Positions 5,978 through 13,148 are shown, counted from the stretch's first letter. The stretch: 14,348 bases of DNA from Clostridiales bacterium (GCA_019420065.1 JAHZHX010000047.1:1-14348); one strand, 5' to 3'. Translations and numbers: made by a program. The notes: generated by a model from the sequence alone, not told the origin.

Positions 5978-6898
5978 ATGCGTAAACGCTGTTTTTTTGT
6001 GACGCTGCTTTGCTGCCTGTGCCTGGCGCTGCCCGCCCTGGGCGAAATTGTCGATCTGCCCGTGGACGCCTCCCCGGGCCTGAGCTACGACTGGGAAAAA
6101 TACCGGACTGAAAACGGCTACTGCGACCCCTCGCTCTCCATCGAGGTATACGAGGATACGCTCTACGATACGGGTTACATCTATACCCTGGTCAAAATCG
6201 CCACCCCGGCGCAGCTGCGCACGGCGGTCGCCTACAAATACAATTCGGGCTATACCGCCACGGCGCTGAAGATGGCCGAGGCCAACAACGCCGTGCTGGC
6301 CATCAATGCCGATTATTATTCCTTCAACGATACCGGGCATATCGTGCGCCAGGGGCATACCTATCGCCAGCGCGCCTACAAGGAGTGGGACGTGCTGCTG
6401 ATCGACCAGAACGGCGACTTCCATACCCTGCACGAGCCGACGCGCGCCGCCGTGGAGGAATGGCAGCAGGCGCATCCTGAGCTGACGGTCGTTAACAGCT
6501 TCAACTTTGGCCCCGTTTTTATTGAAAACGGCGAGCGCACGATGGAGAAATTCACCGACGCGCTCAACAGCATGTCCATCCGCGGGCACGCGCGCTTTGC
6601 CCGCACGGTGATCTGCCAGCTTGACGCGCCGCTGACCTATCTGTGCGTGACCTGCCAGGGGGATCAGGACGGCAAGGGCGTGGGCTTTACCTACGAACAG
6701 CTGTACGACTGCCTGCGCGCCATTGAGGAAAAGCTGCCAGGCGGCCTGAAGATCAAAACCGCCTATAACCTGGACGGCGGCTATTCGGCCAGCATGGTCA
6801 TGCACGGCCAGCGCATCAACTGGCCCGAAAACGGCGTCAACCGCGCCATTGCCGATATCGTATATTTTGCCAGCGCCTGGCAGGAGGACGCCCAATGA
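5978..6898 (+). CDS. Secreted NAGPA-family phosphodiester glycosidase
   Basis: This 306-residue exported protein belongs to the NAGPA (phosphodiester glycosidase) domain family, named after the lysosomal enzyme that removes GlcNAc from a phosphodiester. Bacterial members are thought to act on envelope or exopolysaccharide sugar-phosphate linkages. A signal peptide (1-23: MRKR, hydrophobic core, ALG-E cleavage) precedes the domain. Family hallmarks include NNAVLAINADYY, VNSFNFGPVFIENGE and the conserved NLDGGYSAS motif from residue 264. The start at 5978 has GGAAAGGG upstream; the frame is open back to 5462 but that part is repeat DNA and the signal peptide begins at 5978. Its stop overlaps the next start (ATGA), so it is made together with the PIG-L deacetylase. 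It is a clear paralogue of the protein at 12111-13061. The substrate is unknown. Confidence 0.88.
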   Translation: MRKRCFFVTLLCCLCLALPALGEIVDLPVDASPGLSYDWEKYRTENGYCDPSLSIEVYEDTLYDTGYIYTLVKIATPAQLRTAVAYKYNSGYTATALKMAEANNAVLAINADYYSFNDTGHIVRQGHTYRQRAYKEWDVLLIDQNGDFHTLHEPTRAAVEEWQQAHPELTVVNSFNFGPVFIENGERTMEKFTDALNSMSIRGHARFARTVICQLDAPLTYLCVTCQGDQDGKGVGFTYEQLYDCLRAIEEKLPGGLKIKTAYNLDGGYSASMVMHGQRINWPENGVNRAIADIVYFASAWQEDAQ

Positions 6899-8076
6899 AA
6901 AAAGGATTGCTTTGCTTTTTGCTGCTGATGCTGCTGCCGCTGTGCGCCTTGGGCGAGCAGGCGGCGGATGTAACGGCGCAGTGCCGCCTGAACGTGGAGG
7001 GCACGCACGGCATTCTGCCGTATCTGACCGACCGCGACGAGCAAACCTCCATGACGGAGTATGGTTTTTACGAGTATCATATCAACGTGCGCCCGGGAGA
7101 GGCGCCGGTGGCGGCGGTCTATCTGGAGTTCGGCACGCATTATCTGCCGTTCCGGGTGGAAAGGCGCGCCGGCGCCGGCTGGGAGACGGTGGCGGAGTAC
7201 CCCGACGCGACGTATCCGCAGGCCTATCTGACCTTTCCGCCGCAGGCGGACGACTTCCGGCTGACGTTTTATCAGACCTCGCTGCGCAAAAATTTGTCTT
7301 TGCGCGAATTGTATCTGTTTTCCGAGGGCGAATTGAGTCAGGATTACAGCCACGCCTGGCAGAGCGCGCCCGAGCAGGCCGATTTTCTGGTGGTGGTCGC
7401 GCATCCCGACGACGAGCTGCTCTGGTTTGGCGGCGCGATCCCGACCTATGCCGTGGAGCGCGGCGTGAGCACCCAGGTGGCGTATCTGACGTGCTCAGCC
7501 TTTCACCGCACGCATGAGCTGCTCAACGGCCTGTGGCGCTGCGGCGTGCGCAATTATCCCGATATCGCGGCCTTTGAGGATGTGTATACCTTTGACATGG
7601 GCGAGGCCTACTCGGTCATGGGGATCAATACCACGAGGAAGCATATGGCGCGCCTGCTGCGCCGTTATCGGCCCGCGGTGGTGCTCACGCATGATTTGAA
7701 CGGCGAATACGGACATGGTCAGCACATGGCGTGCGCCGACGCAATGGTCCAGGCGATCAAGCTGGCGGCCGATCCTGCCTATGATCCGGAAAGCGCGGCG
7801 CAGTACGGCGCGTGGCAGGTGCAAAAGCTGTACCTGCATCTGGGCGACAGTCCGACGACCACGCTGGACTGGGATCAGCCGCTGCGCGCTTTTGACGGTA
7901 AAACGGGCTTTGAACTGGCGCGGGAGGCCTTTCACTGCCATGTGACGCAGGATTCCGGGCATTTTGCCGTGGCCGAGCCGGGCAGCGAGTATGACAGCAC
8001 GAAGTATACGCTGATATTCTCCACGGTTGGCGAGGACGTGGCGGGAAACGACTTTTTTGAGCATATTTCGCCGTAA
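6895..8076 (+). CDS. Secreted PIG-L/LmbE-family deacetylase
   Basis: This 393-residue exported protein has a signal peptide (about 1-20, MKKGLLCFLLLMLLPLCALG). An N-terminal beta-rich domain (about 28-150) with LTDRDEQTS and FRLTFYQTSL-type strands resembles discoidin/F5-8C carbohydrate-binding folds (a tentative call). The PIG-L N-acetylglucosaminyl deacetylase domain follows (about 160-390). Zinc-site motifs are intact: VVVAHPDDE (167-174, His170 and Asp173) and the distal THDLNGEYGHGQH (265-277). By family it removes acetyl groups from a GlcNAc-type sugar using Zn2+. Being secreted, it presumably acts on wall or surface glycans. It overlaps the NAGPA stop by four bases (ATGA), with AGGAGG at 6882-6887, which implies coupled translation and a shared substrate. 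A terminator follows 30 bases downstream. Confidence 0.9.
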   Translation: MKKGLLCFLLLMLLPLCALGEQAADVTAQCRLNVEGTHGILPYLTDRDEQTSMTEYGFYEYHINVRPGEAPVAAVYLEFGTHYLPFRVERRAGAGWETVAEYPDATYPQAYLTFPPQADDFRLTFYQTSLRKNLSLRELYLFSEGELSQDYSHAWQSAPEQADFLVVVAHPDDELLWFGGAIPTYAVERGVSTQVAYLTCSAFHRTHELLNGLWRCGVRNYPDIAAFEDVYTFDMGEAYSVMGINTTRKHMARLLRRYRPAVVLTHDLNGEYGHGQHMACADAMVQAIKLAADPAYDPESAAQYGAWQVQKLYLHLGDSPTTTLDWDQPLRAFDGKTGFELAREAFHCHVTQDSGHFAVAEPGSEYDSTKYTLIFSTVGEDVAGNDFFEHISP

Positions 8077-8105
8077 TGAGCCAAGAAACAGCCTGATAAG
8101 CAAGA

Positions 8106-8142
8106 CCCGCTGCCGGAAAACACTTTCCAACAGCGGGTTTTT
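8106..8142 (+). terminator. Terminator of the NAGPA/PIG-L operon
   Basis: CCCGCTG...GGAAA pairs with TTTCC...CAGCGGG with small internal mismatches, followed by TTTTT. It lies 30 bases after the PIG-L stop. Its loop and right arm contain the -35 region of the next promoter. Confidence 0.85.
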
Positions 8143-8152
8143 CTGTTATACT
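8124..8152 (+). promoter_or_regulatory. Promoter of the small hydrophobic protein
   Basis: TTTCCA (8124-8129, weak -35) and TATACT (8147-8152) are 17 bases apart, with an extended -10 TG at 8144-8145. The promoter overlaps the upstream terminator hairpin. Predicted RNA starts near 8159 with an 80-base leader carrying a small hairpin (TCCGC/GCGGA, about 8168-8180). Confidence 0.65.
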
Positions 8153-8238
8153 GTTTTTGCGGCATTGTCCGCCGGGCGGAGGGTGAGCACCAACCAAGGA
8201 AGGAGGTTATAATCCATTCCGAAAGGAGGTGTTGCCCG

Positions 8239-8370
8239 ATGGGGAATCTTTTTATCAACCTCTTTGGCGTTGTCATCGCCGCTGCAATTGCTTGCAGCAC
8301 GCTGTACAGCATCAAGGATGCGCTGGGTAAAAAAGAAAACGATCATGATGGATCAGATCATGATCGTTAA
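8239..8370 (+). CDS. Small hydrophobic protein, candidate type I toxin
   Basis: This 43-residue open frame begins MGNLFINLFGVVIAAA and has one predicted membrane segment (about 4-24), then a charged tail rich in Lys, Asp and His (ALGKKENDHDGSDHDR). A textbook ribosome site AAAGGAGGTG (8222-8231) sits 7 bases before the ATG. A second SD-like AAGGAAGGAGG (8196-8206) lies upstream, and TTCC-GAAA-GGAG (8217-8228) could fold the proximal site into a tetraloop hairpin. It has its own promoter and terminator (8442-8464). Its last 11 codons overlap a 12-bp perfect inverted repeat that, on the other strand, ends a short antisense RNA. Size, topology, strong SD and antisense overlap match type I toxins of the TxpA/BsrG kind in plan, not recognisably in sequence. 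Alternatively it is a small membrane protein with a regulatory antisense RNA. Confidence 0.75.
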   Translation: MGNLFINLFGVVIAAAIACSTLYSIKDALGKKENDHDGSDHDR

Positions 8371-8404
8371 ATAACCAGAAGGGTTATAACGCTTCACCCT
8401 TCGC
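8329..8404 (-). ncRNA. Candidate antisense RNA (antitoxin), about 75 nt
   Basis: A consensus minus-strand promoter (8411-8439) predicts a start near 8404. The RNA would fold two hairpins: GAAGGGT/ACCCTTC (arms 8396-8402 and 8378-8384), then a perfect 12-bp stem AACGATCATGAT/ATCATGATCGTT (arms 8357-8368 and 8338-8349, loop of 7), followed on this strand by TTCTTTTTT, an excellent intrinsic terminator ending near 8329. It is fully complementary to the 3' end and stop codon of the small protein's mRNA. The arrangement matches 3'-overlapping antitoxin RNAs such as RatA of txpA/RatA in Bacillus subtilis. Expression is inferred from signals only. Confidence 0.75.
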
Positions 8405-8410
8405 CCGTTT

Positions 8411-8439
8411 ACTATAACATATACGCGCGCGCTTGTCAA
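8411..8439 (-). promoter_or_regulatory. Strong promoter of the antisense RNA
   Basis: On the minus strand a perfect TTGACA (8434-8439), a 17-base spacer and TATAGT (8411-8416) with an extended -10 TG make one of the best promoters in the window. It points into the small toxin-like gene and has no open frame worth calling downstream. Confidence 0.85.
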
Positions 8440-8441
8440 GC

Positions 8442-8464
8442 CCGCCGGGTTTCCGGCGGTTTTT
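8442..8464 (+). terminator. Terminator of the small protein mRNA
   Basis: CCGCCGG and CCGGCGG form a perfect 7-bp stem around GTTT, followed by TTTTT. A transcript from about 8159 would end here at roughly 305 nt, fully spanning the region complementary to the antisense RNA. Confidence 0.88.
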
Positions 8465-8475
8465 GTATTTGATAT

Positions 8476-8491
8476 TGTTTCACGTGAAACA
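8476..8491. promoter_or_regulatory. parS site 1 (ParB/Spo0J binding)
   Basis: TGTTTCACGTGAAACA is a perfect 16-bp palindrome identical to the Bacillus/Firmicutes parS consensus. ParB (Spo0J) binds it to organise and segregate the origin region and to load SMC. It overlaps the possible addA promoter (TTGTTT 8475-8480, 17 bases, TAAAGT 8498-8503). Confidence 0.92.
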
Positions 8492-8515
8492 TTGTGATAA
8501 AGTAAAGGTGTGAAA

Positions 8516-8531
8516 TGTTTCACGTGAAACA
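8516..8531. promoter_or_regulatory. parS site 2 (ParB/Spo0J binding)
   Basis: This is a second exact TGTTTCACGTGAAACA, 40 bases from the first. It ends two bases before the addA ribosome site (GGGAGG, 8534-8539), so it lies in the addA 5' UTR. ParB occupancy or spreading here could affect addA expression. Confidence 0.92.
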
Positions 8532-8545
8532 ACGGGAGGATGCTT

Positions 8546-11500
8546 ATGCCGGAATGGACGCAGGGACAACGCGAGGCGATCAACGCCCGCAGCAGCGAGA
8601 CGCTGGTGAGCGCCGCCGCGGGCAGCGGCAAAACGGCGGTGCTGATCGAGCATGTGCTGACGCTTTTGCGCCAGGGAGGCAAGGTCGAGCGGCTGCTCAT
8701 CATCACCTTTACCCGCGCGGCGGCGGCCGAGCTGCGCGAGCGCCTGACCGCGGCGCTGGACCGCGAGGCCCCGGGCAACGCCCACCTGCGCGCTCAGCGG
8801 CTGGCCATGCGCCGCGCCCAGATCAGCACGCTGCACGTGTTTTGCCACAGCATTTTGCGGCGGCATTTTCAGGCCTGCGATGTGGACCCCATGGCAAGGA
8901 TCGGGGAAACGCAGGCATTGGAGCCGCTGCTGATCCGCGCCCTGGACGAAAGCATGGAGGAAATGTGCCAGAGCGAGGATGCGGACGCGCAGGCGCTGCT
9001 GCGGCAGTACGGCGACGCGCAGATCGTGGACATGGCGCGCCAGCTGTACAATTTCCTGCGCGCGCAGGCTGATCCGCACGGGTGGATGGAAAAGGTGCTT
9101 GCCGATCCCGCGGGACGGGGAATGAAGCCCTTTGAGGACATTCTGCGCCGCGAGTGCCTGATGCGTCTGGAAGGCGCGATACAGCTGTCCGCCCAGTGCA
9201 AAAAGCTGCTTACGCTGCCGCGCGCGCCCATGCATTTGGAAGCAACCGCCGAAAATGACCGTCAGGTGCTGGAAATGCTGGCGTCTGAGGTGCGCGCGGG
9301 CCGTTTGCAGGGCGGGGAAACGCGCTTTGCCGCCCGCGCTCGCGCGCCAAAGGGGGTGGACTTTGATCCGCTGCTGGCCGAGCGCTTTTCCTCCCTGCGC
9401 GACCGCATGAAGGCGCTGGCGCAGGAAGCGCGCTCCATGCTGGCGGCCGATCCTCAGGAGGAGCGCGCCCAGGTGGCTTTCACCGTGCCGGCGCTGCGGG
9501 CGCTTGCGCGCCTGGTATGGGCCATGGATGAAAAATACAGCCGCTATAAGGAAGCAAAGAATCTGCTGGATTACGGCGATCTGGAGCATAAAGCCTTGCA
9601 GGCGCTGGCCGATCCTCAGGTGTGCGAAAGCGTGGCGGCGGGGTACGACGCGATTTTTGTCGATGAATATCAGGACGTGTCGGCCATTCAGGAGGCCATC
9701 GTGCGCCGCGTTCATAACGCGAACAACCGCCTGTTCATGGTGGGGGACGTGAAGCAAAGCATTTACCGTTTCCGCCTGGCCGATCCGACGCTGTTTTTGC
9801 GGAAATACGAGGAATTTGGCGATGAAAACACGGCCAAATCACGCAGGATCCTGCTTTCAAGCAATTTCCGTTCCCGCGGAAATGTGCTGGCGGCGGTCAA
9901 CAGCGTGTTTGAGCGCGCCATGCGCCGCGGCGCGACCGAGATCGATTACGACGAGCGCGCCCAGCTGCGCGCCGGCGTGCCCACGGCGGGCGATCCGCCC
10001 GTGCAGCTGCATCTGATCGCGGGCGACGCGGCGGAGGAGGAAGAGGCGGGCGAGAGCCGCAGCGGCTGGATGTACGAAGCGCAGCTGGCGGCCAAGCTGA
10101 TTGCGTCGCTGGTCGGGCAGCCCGTCCGCGACAAAACGGGCGAGCGTCCCCTGCGCTACCGCGACTGCGTGATCCTGCTGCGCTCGGCCTCCGGGCGCGC
10201 CCCGCAGATCGCCCGCATTCTGGCGGCGGAGGGCGTTCCGGCCTTCAGCGACGCCGACGGTCAGTATTTTGATCTGCCCGAGGTGCGCGACATGCTGAAC
10301 CTGCTGCGTGTGCTGGATAATCCTTATCAGGATGTGGCGCTGCTTTCAACGCTGCGCTGCCCGTGCTTTTCCTTTACCAGCGCGCGGCTGGCGCACCTGC
10401 GCTTGCAGGACGAAACGCGGCAAAAGCCGTTTTACAAGCTGTTTTTTGCCCGCCGAGGGATCGACGCGGATGTGACAAACGTTTGCGAAAAGCTCGACGA
10501 ATGGCGCTTTATGGCGCATTATTTGGGCGTGGACGAGCTGATTTGGGAAATTTTGCAGCGCACGGGGCTGTATGCCCGCGCCGGGGCGCAGAAGAACGGC
10601 GCCATGCGCCAGGCGAATCTGCGCCTGCTGATCGAGCGCGCGCGCAGCGAGGCCACGCGCTATTCGCTGCATGATTTTTTGCTGACCAGCGACATGGCGC
10701 GGCGCGTGGGCGATACCGGCGCGGCGCGGGAAATGAGCGAGAACGACGATGTGGTGCGCATCATGACGCTGCACAAGTCCAAGGGGCTGGAGTTCCCGGT
10801 GGTCATTATGATGGAGCTGGCGCGCGCCTTCCGCATGCCCTCGGAGAGCGAGCTATTGCGCTGCGACGCGCAGACGGGGGTAGCGCTCAAACGCGTGGAC
10901 GACGAGGAGCGTCTGACCGGGCATACGCTGTGCGGGCGGGCGCTGGGATACAAGCGCATGCGAGAGATCCGCGCCGAGGAGGCGCGCCTGCTGTACGTGG
11001 GCATGACCCGGGCGCGGGAGCGGCTGATCCTGCTGGCTTCCCCCCGCTCGATGGAAAAGGCGCGCGAGGTGTGGGAGCTGCCCGCGGGCGATTACGCCGC
11101 GGGCTGTGCCCGCTGTATGCTGGACTGGATCGGCCAGGCGCTGACGGAGGGCCTGGATACCGGCTGCGATGTGCTGTTTACGGCCAGAAACGGCAGCGAA
11201 TGGGAGATTAAGTATCATCAAAAGGATGAATTCAAGCAAACGCTGCCTGCCGAGGCGCCCTTCGTCATGCCCGGGAAGGGCGAGGAGGATCCGCGCTTGC
11301 CCGCCCGCATGGCGCATAAAAGCTACGAGCATCACTATCTGAAAACCAGCGTGACGGCGCTGCTGCGCGCGCAGGCCCCCATTGACGAGGGCATGGAAGA
11401 AACGATTGAGAGCAAGCGGCGGGCGCTGCGCATCGAGCAAAAGCCCAAGGCCGTTCCCGATTACATGCTGGACAAGAAGCCCGGCGGGGCGGAGCGGGGC

Positions 11501-11941
11501 ACGGCGATGCATAAGGCGCTGTGCGCGCTGGCGCCGGAAAAAGAGATCGCGCCGCAGCTGGACGTGCTGTGCGAAATGGGCTATTTCAGCCCCGAGGAGC
11601 GTAAGCTATTGCGGATAGGGGATCTGGAGCGCTTTTTTGACAGCGAGCTGGGGCGGCGGGCGCGGCAGGCGGACGGCATGCGGCGCGAGTGGAGCTTCTG
11701 CCTGATGGAAGGCGATATTCTGGTGCAGGGCGTGATCGACCTGTGCTTTGTGGAAAACGGCGCGTGGGTGGCGGTGGATTACAAGACCGACCGCTGTCCG
11801 GCGGAAAGGCTGCCGGAGATGTACGGCGATCAGATTCGCTGGTACGCGCGGGCGCTAAGGACATTGACGGGGCGCGAGGTCGAGGAGCTGTGGCTGTACA
11901 GCCTGCACGAGGGCAGGGCCATCCGCGTGAATGAGACATAG
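8546..11941 (+). CDS. addA: ATP-dependent helicase/nuclease subunit A
   Basis: AddA is the helicase and one nuclease of AddAB, the Gram-positive counterpart of RecBCD, which resects double-strand breaks and responds to Chi to start recombination. This 1131-residue protein is full length. UvrD-like SF1 motifs are intact: SAAAGSGKT (22-30, Walker A), ITFTRAAAAELRERL, FVDEYQD (371-377), FMVGDVKQSIYRFR, SSNFRS, MTLHKSKGLEFPVV and LLYVGMTRARERL. The C-terminal RecB-type nuclease is present with GTAMHKAL, QGVIDLCF and VDYKTD (1077-1082). The start at 8546 is chosen over 8540 because GGGAGG (8534-8539) abuts the first ATG but sits six bases from the second, and MPEWTQGQREAI matches the family. No addB, its usual upstream partner, is in the window; the gene is instead preceded by two parS sites. 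Confidence 0.95.
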   Translation: MPEWTQGQREAINARSSETLVSAAAGSGKTAVLIEHVLTLLRQGGKVERLLIITFTRAAAAELRERLTAALDREAPGNAHLRAQRLAMRRAQISTLHVFCHSILRRHFQACDVDPMARIGETQALEPLLIRALDESMEEMCQSEDADAQALLRQYGDAQIVDMARQLYNFLRAQADPHGWMEKVLADPAGRGMKPFEDILRRECLMRLEGAIQLSAQCKKLLTLPRAPMHLEATAENDRQVLEMLASEVRAGRLQGGETRFAARARAPKGVDFDPLLAERFSSLRDRMKALAQEARSMLAADPQEERAQVAFTVPALRALARLVWAMDEKYSRYKEAKNLLDYGDLEHKALQALADPQVCESVAAGYDAIFVDEYQDVSAIQEAIVRRVHNANNRLFMVGDVKQSIYRFRLADPTLFLRKYEEFGDENTAKSRRILLSSNFRSRGNVLAAVNSVFERAMRRGATEIDYDERAQLRAGVPTAGDPPVQLHLIAGDAAEEEEAGESRSGWMYEAQLAAKLIASLVGQPVRDKTGERPLRYRDCVILLRSASGRAPQIARILAAEGVPAFSDADGQYFDLPEVRDMLNLLRVLDNPYQDVALLSTLRCPCFSFTSARLAHLRLQDETRQKPFYKLFFARRGIDADVTNVCEKLDEWRFMAHYLGVDELIWEILQRTGLYARAGAQKNGAMRQANLRLLIERARSEATRYSLHDFLLTSDMARRVGDTGAAREMSENDDVVRIMTLHKSKGLEFPVVIMMELARAFRMPSESELLRCDAQTGVALKRVDDEERLTGHTLCGRALGYKRMREIRAEEARLLYVGMTRARERLILLASPRSMEKAREVWELPAGDYAAGCARCMLDWIGQALTEGLDTGCDVLFTARNGSEWEIKYHQKDEFKQTLPAEAPFVMPGKGEEDPRLPARMAHKSYEHHYLKTSVTALLRAQAPIDEGMEETIESKRRALRIEQKPKAVPDYMLDKKPGGAERGTAMHKALCALAPEKEIAPQLDVLCEMGYFSPEERKLLRIGDLERFFDSELGRRARQADGMRREWSFCLMEGDILVQGVIDLCFVENGAWVAVDYKTDRCPAERLPEMYGDQIRWYARALRTLTGREVEELWLYSLHEGRAIRVNET

Positions 11942-12044
11942 TTTCTTCATTATATATGATCTATGCGGCGGCGCAAATAATTTTGAAAAAATGAAACGAA
12001 TCGGGGCCGGAAAACGTCTAATAAATGGAAATACAAAGCAAGGC

Positions 12045-12073
12045 TGGACGAACGGCCCAAATCATGCTATACT
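12045..12073 (+). promoter_or_regulatory. Promoter of the second NAGPA gene
   Basis: TGGACG (12045-12050, 4 of 6) and TATACT (12068-12073) are 17 bases apart with the extended -10 TGC. Predicted start is about 12080, 31 bases before the ATG. The rest of 11942-12044 holds no recognisable element and no terminator for addA. Confidence 0.65.
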
Positions 12074-12110
12074 GAAAAGCGCAGAATTTTCGCGGGTAGG
12101 AGGAAAACGA

Positions 12111-13061
12111 ATGAACCTGAAAAATATTTGCAAATTGATTGCGATTCTGATCTTGCTGGCGCTGCTGCTGGTGTTTGTCCCCTCGCCGGTATCGACCTAT
12201 GACGCCTTTGCCGAGGAGGTAGAGCTGCCGATGGGCGGCCCCGGTTTGGAATTCAACTGGGACAATTATCTTTCCGACACGCAGTACGAGGATCCGACCC
12301 TCAAGGTGGATATCGTTTGGGGCGGCCGCATCCATGACACCAATTATGTGTACGCGGTGGTCAAGATCAACAACGCCACGCAGCTGCGCACGGCGGTGGC
12401 CGGCAACCGCTTCAGCGGGGATTATACCATTCCCGGCCATAAAATGGCCGAAGTGAACAATGCCGTTTTTGCCATCAACGGCGATTATATGAAGCATACC
12501 GATCACCAGAACGGCTATCTGGTGCGGCAGGGCAAGCTGATTCGCAACCGTCCCAACAAAATGTGGGACACGCTGATTATCGACCAGAACGGCGATTTCC
12601 ACACCATTATCGAGCCGAACAAGGAAAAGGTGGAGCAGTGGATCGCGGGGCACCCGGAGCTTACGATCGTCAACAGCTTCAACTTTGGTCCCGTCATCAT
12701 CCAGGACGGCGAGGTGACGCGCGAGGACTTCAATACCGTTTATAATCACGATTACATCGGCACGCACAAGGCTTGCCAGCGCATGGCCTTTTGCCAGCTG
12801 GACAAGCTGACCTACCTGTGCGTGACCAGCGAAGGCCCCGAGGACAAGGACAGCAAGGGGCTGACGATGGCGGAATTTGTCGATTGCCTGAAGGAGGTTG
12901 ACGAGGCGCTGACCGATTACGACATCCAGGTGGCGTATAATCTGGACGGCGGCTCTTCCTCGACGATGGTGTTCAAGAACAAAAAGATCAACGCCCCGAC
13001 CAATCCCAAGGTGCGGTATCTGAGCGATATCATTTATTTTGCCAGCGCGTGGAAGGAATAA
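12111..13061 (+). CDS. Secreted NAGPA-family phosphodiester glycosidase (paralogue)
   Basis: This 316-residue exported protein is homologous along its whole length to that at 5978-6898. Shared stretches include TQLRTAVA, MAEVNNAVFAING, LIIDQNGDFHT, HPELTIVNSFNFGPV and YNLDGGSSSTM (about 275-285), the NAGPA hallmark. The signal sequence is a basic N-terminus, a Leu/Ile-rich core (8-23) and an AFA cleavage site near residue 34. The start at 12111 is set by TAGGAGG (12096-12102); the open frame back to 11931 has no ribosome site and would bury the signal peptide. Unlike its paralogue it is monocistronic, closed by a terminator 20 bases downstream. By family it would cleave a sugar-phosphodiester bond outside the membrane. 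Substrate unknown. It probably arose by duplication. Confidence 0.88.
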   Translation: MNLKNICKLIAILILLALLLVFVPSPVSTYDAFAEEVELPMGGPGLEFNWDNYLSDTQYEDPTLKVDIVWGGRIHDTNYVYAVVKINNATQLRTAVAGNRFSGDYTIPGHKMAEVNNAVFAINGDYMKHTDHQNGYLVRQGKLIRNRPNKMWDTLIIDQNGDFHTIIEPNKEKVEQWIAGHPELTIVNSFNFGPVIIQDGEVTREDFNTVYNHDYIGTHKACQRMAFCQLDKLTYLCVTSEGPEDKDSKGLTMAEFVDCLKEVDEALTDYDIQVAYNLDGGSSSTMVFKNKKINAPTNPKVRYLSDIIYFASAWKE

Positions 13062-13075
13062 GGAAAAGGCGGCGC

Positions 13076-13105
13076 GAAGAAGGGGAGCTTCAATGCTCCC
13101 TTTTT
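13076..13105 (+). terminator. Terminator after the second NAGPA gene
   Basis: GGGAGC and GCTCCC (13083-13088 and 13095-13100) with loop TTCAAT are followed by TTTTT. Flanking A and T extend the pairing. Confidence 0.9.
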
Positions 13106-13115
13106 CGCATTTTTG

Positions 13116-13144
13116 TTTACGAAAACGCCCTTTTGTGATATACT
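13116..13144 (+). promoter_or_regulatory. Promoter upstream of the NAGPA relic and Lgt-like gene
   Basis: TTTACG (13116-13121) and TATACT (13139-13144) are 17 bases apart with an extended -10 TG at 13136-13137. Transcription would begin about 13151, inside the relic, and serve the Lgt-like gene at 13237. Confidence 0.65.
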
Positions 13145-13148
13145 GTCG

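Noticed and set aside
8183..8212. Nine-codon GTG leader frame in the toxin-like mRNA
   Set aside because: The SD-like GGAGG abuts the GTG with no proper spacing, and nothing else supports translation.
8480..9757. Open frame antisense to the start of addA
   Set aside because: Overlaps both parS sites and the AddA Walker A coding region; composition is that of a reverse-complement GC-rich artefact.
11990..12060. Possible riboswitch before the second NAGPA gene (a stretch faintly like c-di-GMP aptamer pieces)
   Set aside because: No conserved aptamer core could be assembled, and the best promoter lies downstream of it.
11931..12110. N-terminal extension of the second NAGPA frame overlapping addA
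   Set aside because: No ribosome site, would precede the promoter at 12045-12073 and bury the signal peptide beginning at 12111.
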